A stretch of DNA of 11,303 bases from RGIG9115 sp045644665. GTDB lineage: Bacteria; Bacillota; Clostridia; UBA1381. The notes under the pieces were generated by a model that did no database searches, was not told the DNA's origin, and saw only the letters and a list, made by a program, of their open reading frames with translations. The DNA lies in assembly GCA_045644665.1 (NCBI GenBank), contig JAZRHH010000041.1:1-11303 (forward strand), in the 5' to 3' direction. Numbering within the stretch: the stretch's first letter is position 1; each line of letters begins with the position of its first letter. A program made the position numbers and the translations under genes. Positions 1 through 5,666 of this stretch are shown here, piece after piece.

Positions 1-267
1 TTCGTTGCCGATTCCGACATAAGTGAGTGCAAACGGCTCTTCGTGTCCCATGGCGATTCGTACGCTTCCCCAGTAAGTGGAAGCATCGCCGCGGCAGAAC
101 TCTACCTTGCCATCAGCAATTTCTTCTACAGCCTTTGAAATTGGCTTTAGCTCATCTGCAATTGAATCGTCTCCAAGCATTCTTGCCCTTTTAGCAGCCA
201 TACTCACGAGAGTATAGCGTGAATCTACTTTCTTTGAAAGTTCGCTAATTCCTGGTTTAATCATCAT
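1..267 (-). CDS. rpoZ: RNA polymerase omega subunit (partial, C-terminus cut by window edge)
   Basis: Omega binds the beta-prime subunit and helps RNA polymerase assembly and stability. Reading the minus strand from the ATG at 267 gives 89 codons with no stop before the window edge, so the 3' end is missing. Residues 13-31 carry the conserved block KVDSRYTLVSMAAKRARML, followed by KPISKAVEEIADGKV, which are the diagnostic parts of the family. The start is supported by AAGGAG about 10 nt upstream; a second in-frame ATG follows immediately. The gene lies 21 nt after gmk, the normal Firmicutes order. Odd point: the conserved part ends near residue 57 and Firmicutes omegas are usually about 65-75 residues, yet this frame continues for more than 30 further residues including CRGDASTYWGSV. 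Family assignment is firm; the meaning of the extension is open. Confidence 0.93.
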   Translation of the reverse strand, partial: MMIKPGISELSKKVDSRYTLVSMAAKRARMLGDDSIADELKPISKAVEEIADGKVEFCRGDASTYWGSVRIAMGHEEPFALTYVGIGNE

Positions 268-288
268 AATATTTTATCTCCTTAAAAT

Positions 289-879
289 TTAATAATCTAA
301 AAGTTTATATACCTTTGTGCGTTCTTCCTTGCACTTGTCCATTACAGAGGAAACTTCGTTCACGCACTCTGCAAGGTTATCATTTTCAATTATATAGTTA
401 TATTTTGCCGCTTGCATAAATTCCCATTTTGCAGAGTTGATTCTGTCATTAATTTCTTCTTCCGACTCTCTGCCGCGGGTTTCAAGTCTGTTTCTTAAAA
501 CCTCCATAGATGGCGGAATTATAAAAATGAGAACTGTTTCAGGAAGTGCCGCCTTTACTTTTAAAGCGCCCTGAGGCTCAATTTCAAGCAAAACGTCCTT
601 GCCGCACTCTAGCATTTGTTCTATTTGTGCCTTAGGCGTTCCATAGTAGTTACCGTTATACATTGCCCATTCAAGAAGCTCACCGTTATCAGCCATTTTT
701 TTAAACTTTTCCGGAGTGGTATAGTTATATGTAACACCTGCAACCTCTCCGGCTCTTTGGTCTCTTGAGGTAGTTGAAACACTAAGGTGAATTTCACGTT
801 TTTCTATAAGCTCTGCGCAAATAGTACCTTTGCCTGTACCGCTTGGGCCGGAAATAACATATAAAATTCCTTTACTCAT
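289..879 (-). CDS. gmk: Guanylate kinase
   Basis: Cytoplasmic enzyme converting GMP and ATP to GDP and ADP, essential for GTP and dGTP supply. With the ATG at 879 the protein is 196 residues, the usual length being about 200. The P-loop GPSGTGKGT is at residues 11-19. The GMP-binding segment is at about 35-51 with S35, R39, R42, E45 and Y51, followed by the GNYYGTP motif at 76-82. LEIEPQGA at 98-105 resembles the LEIEVQGA of Bacillus subtilis Gmk. The lid region contains RLETRGRES at 131-139. I chose 879 because GAGG lies 6 nt upstream and the protein then begins MSKGILYVISG; the GTG at 891 and ATG at 885 would add residues outside the family alignment and sit too close to the ribosome binding site. 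The start overlaps the end of remA by 8 nt, suggesting translational coupling. Confidence 0.97.
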   Translation of the reverse strand: MSKGILYVISGPSGTGKGTICAELIEKREIHLSVSTTSRDQRAGEVAGVTYNYTTPEKFKKMADNGELLEWAMYNGNYYGTPKAQIEQMLECGKDVLLEIEPQGALKVKAALPETVLIFIIPPSMEVLRNRLETRGRESEEEINDRINSAKWEFMQAAKYNYIIENDNLAECVNEVSSVMDKCKEERTKVYKLLDY

Positions 880-1126
880 CTGCATCCTCACCTTCAGGCT
901 CTATACGGCTTACAACAGTTTCCGGCTGAACACTTGAAAGTATTATATGACCGCTTTCTGTTATAATAACCGATCTTGTTCTTCTTCCGTAAGTGGCATT
1001 TATAAGCATGCCCTTATCTTCGCTTTCTCGTATAATTCTCTTAATTGGTGCCGACTCGGAGCCTACTATTGCAACAATTTTATCTGCACATACCATATTT
1101 CCGAAGCCTACATTTATAAGTTTCAT
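872..1126 (-). CDS. remA: RemA-like regulator (DUF370)
   Basis: RemA is a small DNA-binding protein known in Bacillus subtilis to activate extracellular matrix genes; orthologs in Clostridia are conserved but less studied. The 84-residue product matches across its full length: INVGFGNMV at 4-12, SESAPIKR at 23-30, GMLINATYGRRTRSVI at 39-54 and HIILSSVQPETV at 60-71. The paired arginines R48-R49 correspond to the Bacillus arginines implicated in DNA binding, while the other key Bacillus arginine (R18) is a lysine here (K16). The C-terminal tail (EPEGEDADE) is acidic. The ATG at 1126 is preferred over the upstream 1144 start because TAGGAGA sits 6 nt upstream and the family begins here. That ribosome binding site overlaps the yicC stop codon, tying its translation to yicC. 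Confidence 0.94.
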   Translation of the reverse strand: MKLINVGFGNMVCADKIVAIVGSESAPIKRIIRESEDKGMLINATYGRRTRSVIITESGHIILSSVQPETVVSRIEPEGEDADE

Positions 1127-1136
1127 ATTTTGTCTC

Positions 1137-2012
1137 CTACTCAATATTTTGTATCTGTTCTCTCATTTTTTCTATCTCACCCTTAAGGGTCACAACTGTT
1201 TTTGTTATAAACAGGTCATTTGCTTTTGAACCGATAGTGTTTACCTCGCGGTTAATTTCCTGAATGAGAAAATCAAGCTTTCTGCCTGCAGGTTCATCAG
1301 AGTCAAGAATTTCATAATACTCTTTGAAATGACTTGCAAGGCGTACAGTTTCTTCGTTTATGGCAACCTTATCTGCAAAAATTGCAACCTCTGTAAGAAG
1401 TCTTGCCTCGTCCGGCTCATGATTTTCAAGAGTTTCTTTGATTTTTTGATAAAGCCTGTCCTTATAATCGGCAACCACCTGGGGTGAACGCTCGTCCACC
1501 TGCTGTGCAAGCTCGCTCATATAATCAACTCTTGCCCTAAGGTCCTGATATATTCTCTCTCCCTCACGGGCACGCATTGCAGAAAAGTTTTCAAGAGCTC
1601 TGTCAAGTACAGATTTTACATCCAACCAAAGCTCTTCTTCATCAAGCTCTGCACGCTCTGTTTTGAATACATCGCTCATTCTGCAAATGCTCATGGTGGA
1701 AATATCGTCCTTCAACTCAAAGGAATCACGGAGTTTTCTAGCTGCTTCTATATATTGCTTTGCAAGGGCTTCATTTAAAATTATTTCGTTATCATCCCTG
1801 TAGCTTTCAACGTTTATAAAAATATCAACCTTACCTCTTGTTATATGCTCCGAAGCTGTTTTTCTTATTTTCTCCTCCAGAAACAACATATATCTTGGAA
1901 GCTTAATATTATAATCGGAAAAGCGATAATTTACCGACTTAATCTCTATGGTAATTTTTCTGTCGGAAAGAATATCCTCGCATCTTCCGTAGCCTGTCAT
2001 GCTCTTTATCAT
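1137..2012 (-). CDS. yicC: YicC family endoribonuclease-like protein
   Basis: The YicC/YloC family is widespread and some members have been reported to cleave RNA; the physiological role in Clostridia is uncertain. The product is 291 residues, the usual family length. The N-terminal domain opens with the hallmark MIKSMTGYGR at 1-10, then IEIKSVNYRF at 22-31. The C-terminal DUF1732 domain ends with GRKLDFLIQEINREVNTIGS and a KANDLFI segment, the most conserved part of the family. The ATG at 2012 is chosen because GGAAGGTGAG precedes it by a few bases and MTGYG is always close to the N-terminus; the frame can be opened to 2069 but that would run into the promoter. It is the first gene of the yicC-remA-gmk-rpoZ string, with a predicted leader of about 40 nt. 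Confidence 0.94.
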   Translation of the reverse strand: MIKSMTGYGRCEDILSDRKITIEIKSVNYRFSDYNIKLPRYMLFLEEKIRKTASEHITRGKVDIFINVESYRDDNEIILNEALAKQYIEAARKLRDSFELKDDISTMSICRMSDVFKTERAELDEEELWLDVKSVLDRALENFSAMRAREGERIYQDLRARVDYMSELAQQVDERSPQVVADYKDRLYQKIKETLENHEPDEARLLTEVAIFADKVAINEETVRLASHFKEYYEILDSDEPAGRKLDFLIQEINREVNTIGSKANDLFITKTVVTLKGEIEKMREQIQNIE

Positions 2013-2057
2013 TAGCTCACCTTCCTGTTTAGAAATACTTACAAATATACATAGTAT

Positions 2058-2086
2058 ATTATAACACAATTTATAAAAATGTACAA
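2058..2086 (-). promoter_or_regulatory. Sigma-A-type promoter of yicC-remA-gmk-rpoZ
   Basis: On the minus strand, TTGTAC (2086-2081) is followed after exactly 17 nt by TATAAT (2063-2058), with a TGT extended -10 element directly upstream of the hexamer. Predicted transcription start is near 2051, about 40 nt before the yicC ATG. An inverted repeat ATATAC-N3-GTATAT (2045-2059) overlaps this start region. This is a sequence-only prediction. Confidence 0.75.
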
Positions 2087-2178
2087 CAGTTTTAAGTCAA
2101 AATTTTCATAAAAAAATTTATTATTTTTAGTGAAATTAGACATACAAGCTAATTATTGAAATTTTAGAAAGAAATTTC

Positions 2179-2207
2179 TTGAAAAATACTTATGTTTGTG
2201 TTATAAT
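2179..2207 (+). promoter_or_regulatory. Promoter of tRNA-Arg(CCU)
   Basis: TTGAAA (2179-2184) and a perfect TATAAT (2202-2207) are separated by 17 nt, with an extended -10 TGT at 2199-2201. The predicted start near 2214 leaves a leader of about 8 nt before the tRNA. This is close to the strongest possible sigma-A promoter, as expected for a stable RNA gene. A 12-bp palindrome, AAGAAATTTCTT (2169-2180), touches the -35 element. Confidence 0.82.
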
Positions 2208-2221
2208 TACAAAAGCAAAAT

Positions 2222-2296
2222 GCCTCCTTAGTTAAATGGATATAATAAACCCCTCCTAAGGGTTAGTTGTGAGTTCGATTCTCGCAGGGGGTACCA
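2222..2296 (+). tRNA. tRNA-Arg (anticodon CCU)
   Basis: Folds as a full cloverleaf. Acceptor GCCTCCT (2222-2228) pairs with AGGGGGT (2286-2292), with discriminator A2293 and an encoded CCA at 2294-2296. D-stem GTTA/TAAT; D-loop AATGGATA contains the G18-G19-A20 run, A20 being an arginine identity base. The anticodon stem AACCC/GGGTT is perfect, with loop CTCCTAA giving anticodon CCU at 2255-2257, which reads AGG. T-arm GTGAG/CTCGC with loop TTCGATT. The sequence closely resembles E. coli tRNA-Arg(CCU). Unusual points are G-U wobbles at 1-72, 4-69, 10-25 and 50-64 and a 4-nt variable loop. It is the only plus-strand gene here and converges on the cupin gene. Confidence 0.95.
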
Positions 2297-2331
2297 AAAA
2301 AGCACCGATTTATAAAAATCGGTGCTTTTTT
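2296..2331. terminator. Bidirectional intrinsic terminator between tRNA-Arg and the cupin gene
   Basis: A perfect 10-bp stem, GCACCGATTT (2302-2311) with AAATCGGTGC (2316-2325) around loop ATAA, is flanked by six A's on the left (2296-2301) and six T's on the right (2326-2331). Each strand therefore ends in a hairpin plus T-run. On the plus strand it follows the tRNA CCA directly; on the minus strand it starts within a few bases of the cupin stop at 2333, closing the nadK-to-cupin block. Confidence 0.93.
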
Positions 2332-2332
2332 A

Positions 2333-2656
2333 TCAAAGTTTCCTTTTTTCAGAATTTTCGTCTGTTGTATCACAATTTTCCACTATAAGTACACTTGCAT
2401 CCTCGCTTACAACAATATGGTGCCAAAGTCCCTTTTTGACATTATACACCTTGTATGGCTCCATATTATATTCTTCCCCTTCTTCATAAAGAATTGCGCT
2501 GCCTTTTAAGAGCACAAAAATCTCGTCTGTTTCGTTGTGTCTTTCGTCCTCGTCATGCTTTGAAAATCTTTCGTTGTAGTTTAAAATTGCAACTCTCCAG
2601 CTTTCAAAATCCTTTACAGGCATATAGCCCGGTCCTTTGTATTCGAAAATTTCCAT
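2333..2656 (-). CDS. Small single-domain cupin protein
   Basis: A 107-residue protein with one beta-barrel cupin domain; its substrate or ligand is unknown. Cupin motif 1 is recognisable at about 40-52 (RHNETDEIFVLLKG): H40 and E45 are in place and E45-x6-G52 fits the family spacing, although the usual HxH reads H40-N-E42. Motif 2 is at about 67-80 (P67, then VKKGLWHHI), with H79 or H80 as the metal ligand. A metal site formed by H40, E45 and H79, possibly with E42, is inferred. The C-terminus is charged (EKRKL). GGGAGG lies 8 nt before the ATG. The gene begins 21 nt after the third M42 peptidase gene and is the last of the block, ending at the bidirectional terminator. Such stand-alone cupins are common in Clostridia and are mostly uncharacterised. 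Confidence 0.83.
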   Translation of the reverse strand: MEIFEYKGPGYMPVKDFESWRVAILNYNERFSKHDEDERHNETDEIFVLLKGSAILYEEGEEYNMEPYKVYNVKKGLWHHIVVSEDASVLIVENCDTTDENSEKRKL

Positions 2657-2677
2657 TTTTTATACCTCCCATAATAT

Positions 2678-3622
2678 TTAATTAATATATTGTTTTAAAA
2701 GCTCAATACAAGCTTTCAAATCACTTTTACAAACCATCTCCGAAGGAGAATGAATATATCTTGTAGGTATTGATATTGCTCCCGTTTTTATTCCTGTGCC
2801 GCTTACATGGGCTGCACCTGCGTCTGTGCCACCGGCAGTTAAAATTTCAAGCTGATAAGGTATTTTGTTTTTTGAAGCTTTTTCAATAAGTGCATCACGG
2901 ACCTCACTATGACATATCACAGACCTGTCCATAACCTTTATTGCCGCACCGCCGCCGAGCTTTACATTCATTTCCTTTGCGCCCGGAGTATCCCCTACCA
3001 TTGTAACATCAACTGCCACAGCAAAATCTGCGTCTATTCCGTAGGTGGCAGTTTTTGCACCACGAAGCCCTACTTCTTCCTGAACTGTAAAAATAAAATA
3101 AAGCTCGTTATCAGTTTTAATTGATTGCAGGGTTTTTAATGCTACATAACATCCCGCTCTGTTATCAAGAGCTTTTGAAATTACATGAGTTTCATTTTCA
3201 TAAAAATCTCCTGTAAATACTGCCATATCTCCAACAGCTATATCATCGCTTCCTGATACATCTATAAACATCTTTGATATTTCATACTTTTCTGCATCAT
3301 CACAAGCACCTATAACACCAACGGCACCATTTGAAAACATTACACGTCTGCCAACCAAATCCTTTGTTTTAAGTCCCCCTACAGGTGCAAATCTCAAAAA
3401 TCCTTTTTCGTCTTTATATGTTACTACAATGCCTATTTCGTCCATATGGGAAAGAATAACGATCTTTTTGCCACCTCTACCCTTTTTTACAATAAGGTTT
3501 CCAAGAGTATCTGTATAAATTTCATCTGCATATTTTTCCGCCTCGGATTTTATAAGCTCTCTTATATTATCTTCTCTGCCGGAGGGGGCAAAGCACATGG
3601 TTAATTTTTTTAAAAGCTCCAC
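2678..3622 (-). CDS. M42 family metallopeptidase, third copy
   Basis: Predicted di-metal (zinc or cobalt) aminopeptidase of the M42 (TET/glutamyl aminopeptidase/FrvX) family; such enzymes usually form cytoplasmic dodecamers that trim peptides. With a GTG start at 3622 the product is 314 residues. Metal ligands and catalytic residues are all visible: H59 in SHMDE, bridging D153 in ALDNRAG, the E182-E183 pair in QEEVGLRG, D205 in VDVTMVGDTPG and H291 in RYIHSP. The frame is open further upstream (to 3727), but that stretch overlaps the previous gene and matches nothing; GGAGGA 8 nt before the GTG and the normal N-terminus (MELLKKLT...APSGRE) fix the start. GTG shares one base with the TAG stop of the second copy. 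Exact substrate preference cannot be read from the sequence. Confidence 0.93.
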   Translation of the reverse strand: MELLKKLTMCFAPSGREDNIRELIKSEAEKYADEIYTDTLGNLIVKKGRGGKKIVILSHMDEIGIVVTYKDEKGFLRFAPVGGLKTKDLVGRRVMFSNGAVGVIGACDDAEKYEISKMFIDVSGSDDIAVGDMAVFTGDFYENETHVISKALDNRAGCYVALKTLQSIKTDNELYFIFTVQEEVGLRGAKTATYGIDADFAVAVDVTMVGDTPGAKEMNVKLGGGAAIKVMDRSVICHSEVRDALIEKASKNKIPYQLEILTAGGTDAGAAHVSGTGIKTGAISIPTRYIHSPSEMVCKSDLKACIELLKQYIN

Positions 3623-4635
3623 TATATAATTCCTCCAATTTCTTTTATATACACCTTGGCAAAACCTACAAGTGCTTCTATATCTCCCATATCCGCAACA
3701 CCTACAGGGGAGTGAAGATATCTGCAAGGGACAGATGCGCTTACCGTTTTTATACCACCGGCTGCAAGATGTATGCTTCCCGCATCATTACCTCCGGAAG
3801 TTGATTTTTTAAGCTGATAAGGAATATTATTTTTTTCTGCTATTTTTATAATTTTATCAAGAATATCCTTATCTGTTATAGTTCTTCCGTCCATAAAGGA
3901 AAATGCTATACCACCGCCGCATTTTGTAACTTCCTGACCCGGCTCGGTTTTATATACATCGCTACAAGTGGTACTTTCAAGAACAAGCGCAGCATCAGGC
4001 TTTATACGCTCTGCACAAACAGCACTGCCCCTTAATCCTACTTCTTCCTGTGTGGTAAAGCATGCATATAAATCATACTCTGTATCTTCTTTAAGAGCCT
4101 CTGCAAGGGCATAGCAGCCTGTTCTGTCATCAATCGCTTTTGCCTTTATTTTATTATTTCCAAATTCCTCGTACAAGGTATCAAATGTGGCATAATCACC
4201 TATTGATATAATTTTTTTTACCTCTTCCTCTGATGAAGCTCCGATATCAATATAAAGGTCCGACACCTTTGGAACCGTTTCTTCTTCCTCTTTAGTTACA
4301 AGATGAACAGCTTTTATACCAATAATACCTTTAACTCCGTTTTTAAAAGCCACCTTTTTCCCTAAAACAACACGGGTGTCAATTCCACCTACTGTTTTAA
4401 AGCGAAGGTATCCTTTTTCTGTTATCTTTGAAATGATAAATCCAACCTCGTCCATATGAGCAGAAACCATAATTTTTTTATTAGAGTTTCTGCCTTTTTT
4501 ATAAACAATAAGATTTCCAAGGACATCTGTAGTTATCTCATCTGCAAAGGGTGATACAAAGTCTTTTATAATCTTTCTTATATCCCCCTCGTCACCGCTT
4601 ACTCCATGGGCATTACAAAGTTTTTCTAAAAGCAT
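3622..4635 (-). CDS. M42 family metallopeptidase, second copy
   Basis: Second of three tandem M42 di-metal aminopeptidases, 337 residues. Active-site landmarks: H60 in SAHMDEVG, bridging D169 in IDDRTG, E197-E198 in TTQEEVGLRG, E220 in LVLESTTCSD and H308 in RYLHSP. At the fourth ligand position this copy has Glu where its two neighbours have Asp; both occur in M42 enzymes and the difference may influence metal or substrate choice (inference). The segment GGNDAGSIHLAAGG at 281-294 is typical. The ATG at 4635 is selected over an upstream in-frame start at 4650 because GGGAGGG lies 6 nt ahead and the protein then begins MLLEKLCNAHGVSG, the standard N-terminus. It overlaps the end of the first copy by 10 nt and runs by one base into the start of the third. 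Confidence 0.93.
   Translation of the reverse strand: MLLEKLCNAHGVSGDEGDIRKIIKDFVSPFADEITTDVLGNLIVYKKGRNSNKKIMVSAHMDEVGFIISKITEKGYLRFKTVGGIDTRVVLGKKVAFKNGVKGIIGIKAVHLVTKEEEETVPKVSDLYIDIGASSEEEVKKIISIGDYATFDTLYEEFGNNKIKAKAIDDRTGCYALAEALKEDTEYDLYACFTTQEEVGLRGSAVCAERIKPDAALVLESTTCSDVYKTEPGQEVTKCGGGIAFSFMDGRTITDKDILDKIIKIAEKNNIPYQLKKSTSGGNDAGSIHLAAGGIKTVSASVPCRYLHSPVGVADMGDIEALVGFAKVYIKEIGGII
3631..3636 (-). promoter_or_regulatory. Ribosome binding site that fixes the GTG start of the third M42 gene
   Basis: GGAGGA lies 8 nt upstream of the GTG at 3622, inside the last codons of the second M42 gene (encoding Gly-Gly). No comparable site precedes the longer upstream reading of this frame, so GTG is the supported start. 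Confidence 0.8.
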
Positions 4636-5666
4636 AACCAACCCTCCCAATCCTCATTCAGGCTCTCAAGAAACTTTACTAAAAGCCTTGAAGTAGCCTC
4701 TAAATCACACAGCTTCATTGTTTCTACAGGATTGTGCATATATTTAAGAGGCAAGGATAAAAGTGCCGTTGCAATGCCATTTGCTGCAACTTGAACCGCC
4801 CAGGCGTTTGTACCTGTATATCCACCGTCTACATCAATTTCAAAGGGGATTTCGTTTTTTAATGCAATATCTATAAGTCTTTTCCCAAGTGCAGGATGAA
4901 TATTAGGGCCTCTTGATATTACTACTCCTGAGCCGCAGTCAAAGGCGTCTTTGCTGTTGTCAGGTGTTACGCCGTGGCAAACGTCTATTGAAATAGAAAT
5001 GTCAGGCTTTATAAGATTTGCAGCAGTTTTGGCGCCCCTGAGTCCTACCTCCTCCTGAACTGTTGCAACAAAATACACATCTGCAAAAAGGTCTTTGTCC
5101 TTTACCTTTCTAAGCACATCACAAAGTACTGCAACACCTGCCCTGTCGTCCAGAACCTTGTAGCTGATTGAATCCTCGCACATTCTGCCCACCGACTGCT
5201 CAAATGTAACCGGCGTACCTACACGCACAAGCTTCTCTGCCTCTTCCTTTGGAAAACCTATGTCAATTGACATATCCTGAAGCTTCATTGATTTTTTGCT
5301 TTCCTCTGCAGTCTGTAGGTGTGGTAGCTTTGCACCGATTACTCCTCTTATATCCTTTATTCCGTGTACAATAACCTCCGAGGAGGGCAAAACTCTGCTG
5401 TCTATTCCTCCAACACACGCAATACTTAAAAATCCGTTTTCATCAATACCGGAAACCATAAGGCCTATCTCATCAATATGCCCCTCAATCATAACCTTTA
5501 AAGCATTGTCCCTACCGCTTTTCTTTACAGCTATAACATTTCCAAGGGTGTCTTCAAAACATTCGTCACAAAAACCTTTAAAAATTTCTGCTACTTCACG
5601 GGAAAAGCTATATTCAAAGCCGGAAACTCCCCGCATATCACTAAGTTTTTTAACTAATTCCTCCAA
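4626..5666 (-). CDS. M42 family metallopeptidase, first copy
   Basis: First of three tandem M42 di-metal aminopeptidases, 346 residues. Expected residues are present: H63 in EGHIDEIG, bridging D173 in LDDRAG, E205-E206 in QEEVGLRGAKT, D228 in SIDVCHG and H311 in KYMHNPVE. It differs from the other two in the late active-site segment, reading DGGYTGTNAWAVQ (280-292) where they read GGNDAG or GGTDAG, so it belongs to a different M42 subgroup and may prefer other peptides (inference). The start is TTG at 5666, supported by AAGGAGGG 6 nt upstream and by the normal N-terminus MEELVKKLSDMRGVSGFE. It overlaps the end of the delta-prime gene by 17 nt, so its ribosome binding site lies inside that gene. 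A C-terminal tail EDWEGWLCF extends slightly past the fold. Confidence 0.93.
   Translation of the reverse strand: MEELVKKLSDMRGVSGFEYSFSREVAEIFKGFCDECFEDTLGNVIAVKKSGRDNALKVMIEGHIDEIGLMVSGIDENGFLSIACVGGIDSRVLPSSEVIVHGIKDIRGVIGAKLPHLQTAEESKKSMKLQDMSIDIGFPKEEAEKLVRVGTPVTFEQSVGRMCEDSISYKVLDDRAGVAVLCDVLRKVKDKDLFADVYFVATVQEEVGLRGAKTAANLIKPDISISIDVCHGVTPDNSKDAFDCGSGVVISRGPNIHPALGKRLIDIALKNEIPFEIDVDGGYTGTNAWAVQVAANGIATALLSLPLKYMHNPVETMKLCDLEATSRLLVKFLESLNEDWEGWLCF

Noticed and set aside
565..590. Glu instead of Asp in the guanylate kinase QGA motif (LEIEPQGA)
   Set aside because: Bacillus subtilis Gmk also has Glu here, so this is a normal Firmicutes variant, not a loss of activity.
2013..2069. Longer YicC start at 2069
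   Set aside because: It would include the promoter -10 region and predicted start site; the conserved MIKSMTGYG start at 2012 has its own ribosome binding site.
2222..2331. tRNA gene as an integration site for a mobile element
   Set aside because: No integrase, no direct repeat of the tRNA 3' end and no foreign-looking genes are present; neighbours are housekeeping genes.
3160..3175. LDNR instead of LDDR in the third M42 peptidase
   Set aside because: The bridging Asp is the first residue and is retained; LDNR is a known natural variant.
3623..3727. N-terminal extension of the third M42 protein, rich in Cys and Arg
   Set aside because: This is out-of-frame translation of the end of the second M42 gene; the GTG at 3622 has the proper ribosome binding site and family N-terminus.
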